Shown piece by piece: positions 1 through 12,580 of a stretch of 64,000 bases of DNA (position 1 is its first letter; every line of letters starts with the position of its first letter). Location of the stretch: the NCBI RefSeq assembly GCF_032854445.1, contig NC_088300.1, positions 18,109,570 to 18,173,569 of the forward strand, given 5' to 3'. The notes under the pieces are model-generated. The model saw nothing but the letters and a program-made list of their open reading frames with translations. It had not been told where the DNA came from and did no database searches. Origin of the DNA: Liolophura sinensis. Its lineage: Eukaryota > Mollusca > Polyplacophora > Chitonida > Chitonidae. The translations under genes were made by a program, and so were the position numbers.

Positions 1-51
1 TAAGTGAAATATTCTTGAGTACGGCGTAAAACACCAATCAAATAAATAAAT
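1..51 (+). repeat. SINE 3' tail fragment, cut by window edge
   Basis: The window opens inside the conserved 3' tail of the common SINE (AAATATTCTTGAGTACGGCG, then CACCAATCAAATAAATAAA). Only the tail is visible and the head lies outside the window. Confidence 0.85.
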
Positions 52-3000
52 TTATTCACAGCCACCGTTTCGTATTGCATCATCCTGTTCTTCAGCGTGT
101 ACCACAGATGTGTTGTGAGATAATGCCGTTGGACTCCAATCAGACTGATAGTTAATAGGATACACATTTATGCAGATATTTCCTTACCGACGGAAAGGGC
201 AGCGATAACTGTGTCGCCAAAGGTTCACTACAATGTCAGTGTATTATACGACCCAGTGATTTTGGCAGAGCTCGTATTTTGCGATTCTAGATAAGTGATA
301 GAAGAATTATGCGAGTTGTGATCATGGTTATGAAAACCGAACTTGGTAAATTACTAATCAGGAAACTCTTATGATCTGCCAGTCGTTACACACGCAACAG
401 CCAGATAAATATTGCCACGAAACACAGAAGACCCATTGAGCAGTGTAATACTTGGAGTTCTGAACCCAATATTGTTCACGAGTGTATTGGGACTTCAAAC
501 CAGCTATTAACTTAAATCCAATTTCCTTTGTATAAGAATTAAACTGGTGTTAATTATGTTTAAGGCTTGCTTCATGTGAATATACGTCTGGACAACTAAC
601 CAATGATGACAGTTTTACGAAGCCTTCATATTATTTCGGTTATATCGTTCGGTACCGTTCGCTATGGTAGAAAAAATACTTGTACATAAAATTGTGAAGA
701 TTTCCCAAGACTGCATCCCGAACCATTCCAGTGGTCTGTTGTTGCTTCCGTGACATGGGCGTTCCCTGCCGTTGTTTCAGTGTTGCCACTGCTTTGTGAA
801 ACTTTGTCTAAGAACATTAATCTGTTATGCTGTTGTTTTCGTGTTACGCGCGCTTTGTCAAACGGTGTCCAGGACCATTCCCCGTCCTGTTGATGCTTCC
901 GTGCTGCCATCTTTTTTAAATTTAAGACAGCCCTGTCATCCCTCTAATCCAAGACCTGTGTTCCTTTGTTGTTTCCATGCTATGACCATTTCTTGTCCTT
1001 CCATTGCTCCCTTCAAACAATATGTGACGACCAGTATTCATACACTGAAAGACTCCGAGAACGCATTACTAACAGACAACTAGTGGGACTGAATTGAAGG
1101 AAAACAAGTTTATCGGGCAACAAATCACAGGAGAATATAGCCCTGATCAAAAAACGGCTTTTACCACTCACATATGTTTGTCACATATTTTTGCCTGAAT
1201 TATGTAACAATTTCACCTGCTTTTTTCCGATGCGTTTTCAATGTGTGTTAGTAGTTGTGACCGAAAGGTATTGACCGAACAAGTCATTTTGTCCAATCAA
1301 AATAATCGATCTAGTTTGCCTATATTTATAGTTTACTCCAGATGTGACGTGAAAGAGTTTTGTATAATTTGTGATAAATTTAATCTTGTTCAGCGGTGTG
1401 GATAGCTGATAAGTTCATCAAATTTAATGTTTTTTAGAGATTTAATAAAGTTTGACAAGCGCAGGTAACACACCACGCTGTCACGCCATGCTTCTTTAGA
1501 TCTTTTGTAGTGAATGTTTTACCCCCCTCAGTCTGGCTCGGCGTATAAGGGAAAATGTTCTACTTAATGTCCACAATGAGTAGTACTTTTCTTACTATTA
1601 AGTGGTTAGTTGAACGTGAAAATGGAATTATTGGTGGATTTTAAAACCTTGAATCCATCATCTTTTCGCTTCGCTTAAACCCTACCTTGCTAGAACTAAC
1701 CTTTACCAAACTAGAACACTGTTCCTCGTGGATCTATCCAACAATGTCGAAACCTCACACGACACAGTCAGATATCTTGAAAAGATCTTGCACACAATAT
1801 TGGCGTTTTCGCAAAGTTCCAAATCACCAAGATGCTCGCATCCTTCAGCCTCTGACGTTACAAACTTGGCAGTTGGTTCCGTCAGTCGCTGAATGCCATT
1901 CATATCTTCGCTGAAAAGTGTGTCGAGAGTACAGCCTTGCACATCGATAGTTGAAGGAGCCGGCAAACGTAAGAGCTCGCAGCCGTTTGCCCGTTTTTCG
2001 CTCAAGTATGTTTCTGGGTTGAATGGTGTGTTTAAAGATCTGATCAATGTCCGGTGTTGTGGAGGAGAATCTATCATCCCACCACCCACCCCGGGGGAGT
2101 AGGGCGTTACCCCGGCAGCGTGCCAATTCACTCCCTAACACACTCCACACACGATATCCGATAACTTAATTACGCCATTTATTTTTATTTTTAACACCAA
2201 AAAACAAAAGGAATTACTTAATCCAATAAAATGAGGATGGTTTTTGAAAGTTATCCTCACATCAGACAGCTAATTTATTACTACAGAGTGATAATAGATT
2301 TTCACTTCTGAAATCACTTCCCCATAGACTTGTTTGACGTTAAAAAGAAACGTTCCATCGGAAATCTCTATCTTATAAAAATTATAAAATCTCGATATTA
2401 TAAAAAAAAATTAAATTTACGAATTACAAGAACATTTAAAGTGAACCATTTAATGTAATCATGAGTTATAATTAGGTATGATCTATGATACAAATACATA
2501 TATCTTGTTTATCGAGGTTTCTCTTGTATGACGAGGGTACGTTCTGTGGATGACGTACAGGCTTGTGCGCCATTTTAGTGAAAGACAAATGGATTTTAAC
2601 GATTGTTAGTACTCTTCCGGCGTCCCCGTGAGCATCGTCGATCCTTATTTTTTGTCACCAAGGTTTCAAAAAATGGTTATGAGACATGTGATTGTATATT
2701 AAATGATGACAGCACAGTATTTTGGGCAATTCTAGAACAGTGACATCTAAATAAATTGCAATTAACATCATTGCATTTTTTTACCTAAGTCTGCTGAGGT
2801 GTTTAATTTCCTACTGTTTATGCATTTATATGGCACAGTCACTATACCAATCAATTACAAAGTTCAAAAACTATAAAATAATGTGACAGTTAACTTTCCT
2901 TTTTTGTTTAACATAACAAACAAATTTGTCCGTCAACCGAAACGTTGGGCCCATATATTATTCAATTATATATATTATATATTATTTAATATCTCTGATG

Positions 3001-6000
3001 GTAGTCTCTGGTTAAAGTAAATGTCTATTTTCACTGTTGGAGCCACACCTGTGGTCTATCTTCACTGTTGGAACCACACCTGTGGTGTTTACTTCCATTT
3101 TCGCTCTTGTCTTCTGTTGCCATCAAGAGTGATGTTATCACACTAAAAGCGGATTGCTCGCAACCCCTGCAAGGAAAGAAAAATTGACCAGCTAATATGA
3201 TGAATACTGATGAAAGTGTTTTACCTCACCAATAAAGGTAAAAGATTTAAAGGGAATTCACTACCAAAAGTAATTTTCTTTCAAGATTTGATCTTGTTTC
3301 GGGTTTGGGTGCGCCGTTGTTAAAAGCACGAACCGGGTAGACTGCCTTATCTCTGCGCTTCCATCTTGGGAGCGGCGTCATGGGCTTCATTAACAGATGG
3401 GTTTAACCGTGTACTGCTAGTGATCATTTCTTCTGTACCAACACCCCGGGGGTAATCAAAAGCCATTCATTCTATAATTGTGGAAGTTCATGTCCATTCA
3501 GCTCCAGTGATTAAGCGTAAAATCAGAAAAATGTCGTTCTGTTTTCGAAGTAACTGGAATATTAAAAATCTTATCGCAAAATATTCCTCTTTTTTATTTC
3601 GAGCTTCCGTTTCACGGGGAGCCTTTTCCCTGGGAATGGCAACTCGGTTCCAAGCTGACTTGACCATTGCACTCCAGTATTGAAAGAGTATCACATTCCC
3701 AGATTCCCCACTAAACATCTTCACAAAGGCGGAAATGAGACAGAATATCGGGCGTTGGCCCGAAATGCTTCAGGTGGGAAAGGTTCCTCATAGTCGACCA
3801 ACGCATTAAATCCAGTCGAATTTTTGCTATTATTTTAGAATAGCCCAGATACATTGTAATTACCGATCACAAAATTCAGCAATGAAACTGTTTAAAGCAA
3901 AAATAAGGTGAAATTAGTTATACAAATGATGGAATCCACAGTCAGAATTATATTACATTAACAGTCTCGTTTACGCACGAATTAGTGGATAAACTACACC
4001 GTGCAAATGATGCATCGAGACCATTATAATCAAGTTGATCGTTTGTCATGTAATTAAATATAATGACACTCTCCACAACATCAAAGTAAATATATGAAGA
4101 TCGGAAATACAATTTCGTGCAAAAGATTTATGATGTTTTGATTTGAGTCACACTGCGATAAATGATACTGAAATGACGCCTTCCATAAAATCTCAATTTT
4201 TTTCAGGTTGTTTTCTTCGGGTTTCTACAGCGAGTAGACGTGCCCTGGATTGGTGAAGAAGCTATTACCATCTGTCATAGAGGAAAACCTTAGGGAAATG
4301 CTAAAACACACCGCGGCAGTACACTCTGAACTTGGAACTACTTTGGTAAATCGGTGACAATTTTCAGCCCTCATATAGTGCTCATATAGGACACATATGA
4401 TCATTACGGATAAGGACACTGGATGTTTTTAAGTCAGTCAAGATTCTATTCTGACAGTCAATGCATTGCAAAGCCTTATTTGCATAAAGCGTTAGATTCT
4501 TTCTTCTTCGTTGACACCTAAACTACCTCCATTGAGGCTAGTTTTCAACTGAGTGTCTTGCTTCACTCGAGTGACCTCGCGAAGTATGATCTCAGATAAT
4601 TAATATTACCAATTTCAGTTATTGGCTTTTTCATCTATTCAGAAAAAACGGATATGGCACTTACTTGTAAATTTCCGCTAGGATTTCTTTTCTGATACAA
4701 ATGTTAAAACACGAGTTTTGCTAAATGTATGGTGCATGGGACTGGGAATCTGTTACCACAAAAATGGGTGGAGGAAATATCATCAAGAAAGTCACCAAAA
4801 CAAGACAAGCCTATAAGGATACATCTGTCTGACATCCCGCCGAGGACATGTCATTTTACCAAACTAAATTAGCGTTCATTTATTTTACCAAACAGCTGTC
4901 TGTTTTCACAGATAAAAATATTACACATTCACCTCCAGTGTCAGTTCTGGATAACTGGTTTATGATAAGATATGAAGGGGATAACAAAGCTAGTTGTGCC
5001 CGTGATCAAAGCGAAAGTTGTGAGACAGGGGCATCTGACGGTCAGGGTAGTCCCGGGATCAATCCGACACAGACCTTATTGACAGTGTCCATACGACAGC
5101 TAGGCGAGGGGCCGCGGACATTGATCGGACTGAGATCAAAGTCATCCGCCGCACAAATGCGTGTTACACAGCATACCATGTTACTCGCTCCACGGGACGG
5201 ATGGTAAGTTAGGAGGCTAATGACCTCAAATGAACTTTACTTTAATAGTTCCTGTATTACTTTTTTGGGCTCTACACTGTGGTCGTGAAAATGAATACCC
5301 GTCTCAATACGAACAATTTGCTGATATTTTTTGCCACATTTGTTGATTTTACGATTCCAACTTTGATACTATGTTAATCATGCAATATACTTACAATATT
5401 AATATCAGCTTTTCAAGATTTTTTTTTAAAAATGTATTAACTGTAGCCCCGAAACAACAATAATTGTTTGTTGTTTGAGCTGGATTCCAATAGGCGTTTT
5501 CATCCAGAAGCGGGACACTTTAGACGAATTGGCGAACTCCTTCCTTATTCAGCCCTGTGAGCTAAGGTGTAGATTAGTAGGCGAGCATCATTGTTAAGTG
5601 TGCATGCATGTGTGGTTTCATAACAAGATATTGTTACAATTTGGGGGCACAATTTTCAAAATGTTCGCGCTTTTTTCAAAATGTCCGCGCTTACTACTAG
5701 AGCGGACATCAGCATGCCTCCGAATGTTCTTCAATCTCAACACTAGACCGGTGGACTGTAAACTGGTGCCGTCAGATACTGAGAATGCGGAATCTTTTCT
5801 AAGTTACCTTATCAACGAGTCTTGAAAGTCGTTTTATACTTAATTATTTTCGTGTGCGACAAACATTGAACGACTCCCTCAGGACTAAAACGTTCTCTTT
5901 GATGAATGTCAGGCCAACTGGTTAGAGAACGCTTACGCATAGACACAAACTAACAATATGCTGTAAACAAATATTGAAACTTTCGGGGAAAAGGACTAAA

Positions 6001-8315
6001 TCACAAATTACCGACACGAAACAATATGTGTATTGCCATTGTCCTTCTTACTGACCGAATTACCTGTCAAAACGTCAACACTTACTGCACCAAATCTAGT
6101 CTCTTTGCACTGGATGTCTGTACGATGAAATCACAGTTACTAATGAAAAATGATTTGAGGTTATCAAAAGTCATACCTAGTAGCTGAAAATTCAGCGTGC
6201 ATTTGATACAAATGCTAGGCCTGAATTTTGTGAGAAAGAACTTTCACCAGTCAGGAGGGCTTTAAAGTCAGTGTTGTCAAAATTTTTCTAAACATAGCCT
6301 TGAATTTTTCTGATAAAACCCACGCGGCAACGTATAAAAATAGAGATTTTGCCAGTTACAACATAAATAACAATGGCTAATTGCACATCTGGTTGTGAAA
6401 CACGAGTTGAGAATTAGCGATGTGTGATTCCTATCTCCCTCATTTCCACTGTGAACCAATAAAACCACGAAGCGTATAACTGTTTTCTCTAGCGTGGCTG
6501 GGGGTCTTTATTAATTCCTTCCAAAAAGCGCTCTATTTGTTTGTGACAGGAGAGGTACACATTAAAACCCCACATTGACAAGATAATTTCTCTGATAGAC
6601 AAGCTAAGTATGCTGCCAGATTTTTTCTCCAGTGTTTATGTCTGAGCTGACCGTAATTTGAGATCAATTCTACATTGCAGAAATGGCAAGACATTTTTTT
6701 TCTTCCCGTCCAACATTATAGGTTGTCCATGAAACGCTAGTTTAGCCATATCTTTATGCCAGAGCAAATCAACTATCTACGTGATAAACATAATCGCTTC
6801 CTACAAAGCGTATATAAATCAGTGAATTATACGCTGGTAAGCAACGTCTATGACGCGGACCTCAGTGAGAACCAGAACCGGGCTGGTCGATACGGGCATG
6901 ATACATCTCGCTGACGCGATCGTGATGCGACAATTGGCCATAGGATCAATCTCCACAAATAAAAATCGGATTCTTCGTGAGCGAGTTCCGTAGAGGACTT
7001 CCTCTGGAAAGAGTTAGGGTCCTGCTTTTAACTCTTCCTCTTACATACCCGTCACTGGCCATCGGATTAACCGTCTATCCAACCCTCCAGTATTATACAT
7101 ATACCCATTCATTGACCAAATCAATGGTACCAAGGTCAGTCTTTTTAGTACAAGTACTTCAGTGTCTATATCAAAATTTCTGACAAGAAACCTACTTTTT
7201 GTAGGACATTATGACATAGGTGTAACATAGAGCACGGCGAAAACCACTAACTGTTGGTAAGTTACAAGCGAAATTTCTCACCTGTTACAGACTTGCACGC
7301 CATATTGGTGGTAGATCACATCACGGGTCCTACGAACAGAGAGCAGGGCTGTCTACAAATTCACCGTCCACGCTCGGCTGCATTATTGCTAACGTGGCGT
7401 TAAATTATAATCATTCATTCGATGGCCGGGACTGAACTTCGTGCGCCTCTGTTTTGTAGCAGTGCACTTAACATCTGAGGCAAGTACGAGATCCTATGAA
7501 ATGCACTTATAGCATTGCTATGTATTCCCATATCGTATGTCACACCTACTGATTTTCATTGCAGCCATATTTGAATTATTTCAACATATTCTTTAAACTG
7601 AATCATATTATATCTCCATTTCCACTGATAAGCTTCATAAAGTAAAGTATTGTGGTAACTCCAACAAAAGATACAACGCGTTGCATGATTCAGTATTTTG
7701 GTTTTATTTAGGAATTTCAAAAATGAAAATGGTTTAAATATAAAACTTTATGAACCATATAGTATTGTTGTAATATTGTTTGACGGATTATTGTTGTAAT
7801 ACTGCTTGACCGGTTATTGTGGTAATATTGTTTTACCGATTATAGTTGTAATATTGTTTGACCGGTTATTGTTGTAATATTGTTTGACCGGTTATTGTTG
7901 TAATATTGTTTGACCGGTTATTGTTGTAATATTGTTTGGCCGGTTATTAAAATCCATCGACTTGATTAATTTGATAAATGAAATCAGCTTACCCAGAGCT
8001 TACATTTGAAAGCTATATATTAAGAGTTATGAAATCGTTACACTGCCCAATGAATTATTAATATCTCTAATGGATGAACACATTAAATATGTCATTACGC
8101 TGCTCGACACTGACATTATCACGGTGAACTCATCTTCTTACAAGACATGTTTCTCATTTGATCAAAATACGTTATTTGCAGTACAAACTTGTCAGTCAGA
8201 AGACTCCATGGCCTAGGGCCGGTAGTTAGTTTATTGCTCACTGCTGCTGAACGCAATATATACATTTGTAATACTTCCTATAGTTGATTAATTCGAATAT
8301 TTTCATTTGCATCAA
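52..8315. other. Intergenic stretch, no supportable gene
   Basis: I see no exon chain, RNA gene or recognisable protein here. Open frames are short, lie on both strands and match nothing I know. A 30-bp-class direct repeat (CACTGTTGGAGCCACACCTG, then CACTGTTGGAACCACACCTG) lies at about 3,024-3,087. Segments near 1,900-2,150 and 4,960-5,210 are richer in G+C than their surroundings, and the latter has two GATCAAAG (TCF/LEF-like) words. A 26-bp minisatellite (7,765-7,950) is listed separately. A word shared with other repeats (GCCATATTGGTGG) occurs near 7,300. Confidence 0.5.
7765..7950 (+). repeat. 26-bp minisatellite, about seven copies
   Basis: Head-to-tail copies of a 26-bp unit containing GTAATATTGTTTGACCGG are present. 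The right-hand copies are almost identical and the left-hand ones carry substitutions (ACTGCTTGACC, GTTTTACC). No coding or RNA function is visible. Confidence 0.9.
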
Positions 8316-8452
8316 TACGTGGGAAGGTCTTCCAGAAACCTGCGTATGGCTGTGGGTGTCTCTATGGCTCTGCCGGTTTCCTCCCACCGTAATGCTGGTG
8401 GTAATTCTTGAGTACGGCGTAAAACAGCAACCAGATAAATAAATAAATAAAT
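8316..8452 (+). repeat. SINE, 5'-truncated, plus orientation
   Basis: The body (GGGAAGGTCTTCCAG, then GGTTTCCTCCCACCGTAATG) joins the tail TTGAGTACGGCGTAAAAC and an AAATAAATAAATAAA end. The tRNA head is absent. Confidence 0.85.
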
Positions 8453-11400
8453 CATTTGCATCATGTCACCACACACATTCAGATAACAAAACCTTTGATA
8501 AAACCACAAGGAGTCCAGTTTCTTTCATTTTTGTAATTCATAACATACTAAGCTCGTCGATAATAAGAAATTCTGCATCTAGTCACAACCCAGACCATAC
8601 ACGATTGCCAAGATACAACGGGAACAACTCAGTTGCTTAGATTCCAACTGCTAACAGAGCTGGCCGATCGTGTGTCCAATGGAAACACTTATCTGAGGTA
8701 ATTAACTCCTGATTGTTAGCCAGTATATACCATACGCAAATGTCACAAACTGTATATCGAAAATTCTTTCTGTATCCACAAAATTTCGTAGAGCCCGATG
8801 GCATGTTGCTTTGACGACACATGCAGCACTGACGTCAGAGTTATGAATGGTTTACGAACACACACACCTGCGCTTAAATGTGTTTCACACATTTAATTTT
8901 GAACCACTAATTCGGACCCAAACTTGAGATGCGCCTTGTGTATAACAAGTCGTTTGTTGCGTTTTACCAGGTGATTTCAATCAGTCAACCATTTCCATTC
9001 ATATAGCCAACACCCACGATCATTGTATTTGATGATGATGTACTTCCGGTCAAAAAGTGCTTAGTCATTCAAGGGATGAGGAATAAAATATTGTGAGGTG
9101 CGACGCCTCAAGACGCCTAACGTTGACAAGAGGGGGCGAGGGGATGGTGGGGGGCAGGGGTTGGTTTATTAGAAGACGTGCAATCTGCGATGAGAAACAG
9201 CTTGGCAGTTTTACTCTTGCGATTCTTGTTTTAAAACGGGGAGATACCCAATGTCCTTTTCTGTGCGGTTGAAATGATGACCGCATCATTACTGCACGGG
9301 TTTATTTCACCACAGCCATCTTCTTGACGATATCATCACTTTCTGGGATTTCTTGGAATTATATATTTTTGGTATGAAATGATCACACCCCTTCACCCCC
9401 CTCACCCCCACCCCAACCCCCGACCCACCCCCCACCCCAGCCGGGTGACGTAAAGTCCAGGTCAGTGATGCTATCCCCGTCCTCTCATCTACACTCATAC
9501 TTGTGGGTGACGTAGCCGGCCGATCTCTATCGACCAGGATTTCGCTAGACACGTTCTGCCGCCCCTGACAGCCGATTCGTTTGAACTGGCAGATCATTCC
9601 ATCGATCTTGGTCATCCTTTACCGGTTCAAGTTTGACACATACCACACGGAAAATCATCTGCCAGTGTCCAACAATCCCCGCGAGAATTAATTGCGCGGT
9701 ATAAGTATCGAACCTGTCGACCAATGATTACAATTTTAATGACACCCTTCGATCGTTTACTCTGGCCTCTCCGCTGTCCCTGACTACGTGACCTGAGCCC
9801 CTACCTCCATCAAGGGGGGAGGGGGGATGGGGAATGGAACGGGGAGAGGGGCACTACCTCACCGGCACAATTCAACCTCTACGTACTCAGACTTCCGGTC
9901 ACTTGATGGTCAATCATAAAGCTGTAAACTTTATCGTGCTTAAAAACGTTCTTGTCAGCTATGCATCACCAACTGCCTATTCTGTTCTTTAACCCTATTC
10001 TTCAGGATTTATATCGCCTTCATTGTCCTGCAGCCCAAGAATTCAAATTCGATTAGGACAAGAGAGAGAGGAGTTAGTAAATCAAAAATCAAGCAAAGAC
10101 TATTATCAAGCTTTATCAAGTGAGCTAGTTCATAAGTTTATGTTATATAAACCGCTAAGTAATGTAGAATTCTGTCTTCGTCATATATGGGCATGTTTGA
10201 AGCTAGTCGTATGTAGTTGAAGTTGATATTTCAAGCACAGCAGGCATCAATTTCTCTCCTTTCTCTGGCCGAGGCAACAAAGTGAAGAACAATGAACTTG
10301 TATCACGTACAGCTGTTAAATGGCATAGTTTTCACAGGGCGATCACCCACACATAGTTTTGAAGAGACTTTAAATTATTTTCAAGTCTTTAAAACTTTTG
10401 CTAACAAACGTATAGGCACAAAGAAATAGTGGATTAAAATTGCCTGATTTAACAAACAAAGATATTGAAATTCATTAATGAAGATATCACAGTAAAATTT
10501 AAACGTAGTTAGTTAGTATTACATATACATATATACTTTGTATGTCTTTCCTCTCCGTTATTTTGTTCTTCGTTTCCTTCTGTTATGCATTATTTACGAA
10601 TGGGGGCTAGGGGAGAGTTTGGAGAAGAAATGAAAAACGAAAATGTTTAGTTTTTTGTTGAATGATGGAGGCTTGGAACTGGACACGACATCGACCTGGA
10701 AGGTTCCTCACTCATATTACGAACGCTGTACTCACAATGGCGACGAACTGATTTCTCTCGCTAACGATGAATTTTCTGCCCCACTTCTACAGAAGATGGA
10801 ATCTCTTTGGTAAGAAGAAGGTTTTTGTTTGTAGTCACCCACCCTTGGTAACCATTCCGTTCCCAGAGACCACGTGGCAAACCATTTACTCATTCATTCT
10901 AGATGAGTGCATTGGCGGCCCGCACGGCAAAATAAGGCGAACAAATTACCTCAGAAAAAAACCCTTGAAACCGGGATATTTGATAGTCAGCTGGAAGATG
11001 AGCCACAGTAAGGGAAGTACAATAACACCAAAATCACGACAGTTTATTGTTTTTTGATGTTTTTTTTTTAAGAAGAGACATCTATCATCCATTGCATGCT
11101 ACACTTGGAATCGTTACTGTATGGGACAACTTTGGTTGAGAATACTTTTGCTTCACTGGTATCTTCATGTGCAGTAGGTACACATTCCAGTTGTCTTCTG
11201 GGGACATCGTTTCTGTCAATCATGCTACCTAAACAACTAAGGTCTGAGAATTATCGACGAGATTGCGGATAATAAGTAAGAGATCTCTTGTGCCGAGATG
11301 CCACTAGGGCATAAATCCCTGTGGAGATCACGCGAATCTCTTGACCACCTTAGTCCAGCAGATCCGAACAAGCTGATTTATGATTGGCCAGATTGGCTGC

Positions 11401-12576
11401 GCCGTATCCGAGGCGGACGGAAGACACCTCAAATCAGTCTATATCACACATCTCGCCATACATCCAATAAGGAAGTATCCAACAGCATGAGGCCGGATTG
11501 TAAAAAACGACAATTTCCTCATTTGGACGGGGCTGCGAAGATGACAGACAGTATCAGAGCGGCACACGTGTTACCGTTCCATCATGTTCATTGATCCACT
11601 CGCCTCGCCGCCATTGAGAACCTTCTTCTGAGGATCCAAAACTGTAGCATTAAAACGGCAGAACTTAAATAACTATACAATAACAGCATCGAATGCAGGG
11701 GGTAAGGGAAAGGAAAATATGCCAAGGTGAATTTTCAAAAAAAAAGCGGCAATTTAATGTTCACAGGTTAATAAGTATAGTTATACATTGCTTTACTGAT
11801 GTAAAAGTTACGTGACAAATGTTACCTGCGGCAAGGTTTTATTCTGATTTCCGACTGACAAATGTTTAAATATTAACTCTGGCCCAGTATCGATATCACT
11901 GTATAGTGCATAATAACCGAAGTGGATACCTGAAATACATGACATAACTTTCAGATTTCGTATAAAACCAGTTTTAACGGACTAGGAACCAAATAAAACA
12001 ATAAAGTTTGTTCAGTGCGACAAAAACCACAAAAATAGTTCGTTCTGAGAAAATGATCGGTTGAACTAACCGGAACTCTGATGAGGATGAGTTCTTAACC
12101 CAATTAAACCACACAGTGTATTCTTTAATTAACATTACAGATACAGACAAAGGCCCTGAGGAGTTGTACACTAATTTCGCGAAGGTTAATTAACGTTTGT
12201 ACCCACTGACGAAGCTCGAGGGAGAAAGAGTAAAGAGACAGAAAAAGAAGGTCTCAATCCTCGAGCTGGTTAGACAATATTAACTTTATGACACTCACTC
12301 GCCATTATCGAGGTGGCGTTGATTGCCTTGTAACGTTGTGTAGCCAGTATGGCGTTCTGACGCCTCTTGGGTTCCCCGACGTAAGCCAGTGCCGTGAGTG
12401 AATGACGACATATCGTCGTCAACAACCATTTGCTAAATAAGTAATACCTCCGACACCACATCATTTAAACATTGCTAAACGAATGATTACGTTGTTGATA
12501 CTTTTTCCTCAGTTTGGTTGACGTTTCTGAAACCATGATAGCAACATTGGTTTACTTATATTTATTTGATTGTTGT
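8453..12576. other. Intergenic stretch with G-rich tracts, no supportable gene
   Basis: No gene recognised. Three runs able to form G-quadruplexes lie within about 720 bp: plus strand 9,132-9,160, minus strand 9,388-9,439 and plus strand 9,814-9,851. Next to them are CAATGATTACAATTTTAATG (from about 9,722) and TACGTGACC, which could be regulatory. The block 11,290-11,600 is richer in G+C and holds GATTGGCC and GATTGGCT CCAAT-type words, but no convincing exon. Confidence 0.45.
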
Positions 12577-12580
12577 ATAA

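Noticed and set aside
1703-2131. 142-codon minus-strand open frame
   Set aside because: No recognisable motif, overlaps open frames on the other strand and has no splice context. It may be a regulatory G+C-rich block rather than an exon.
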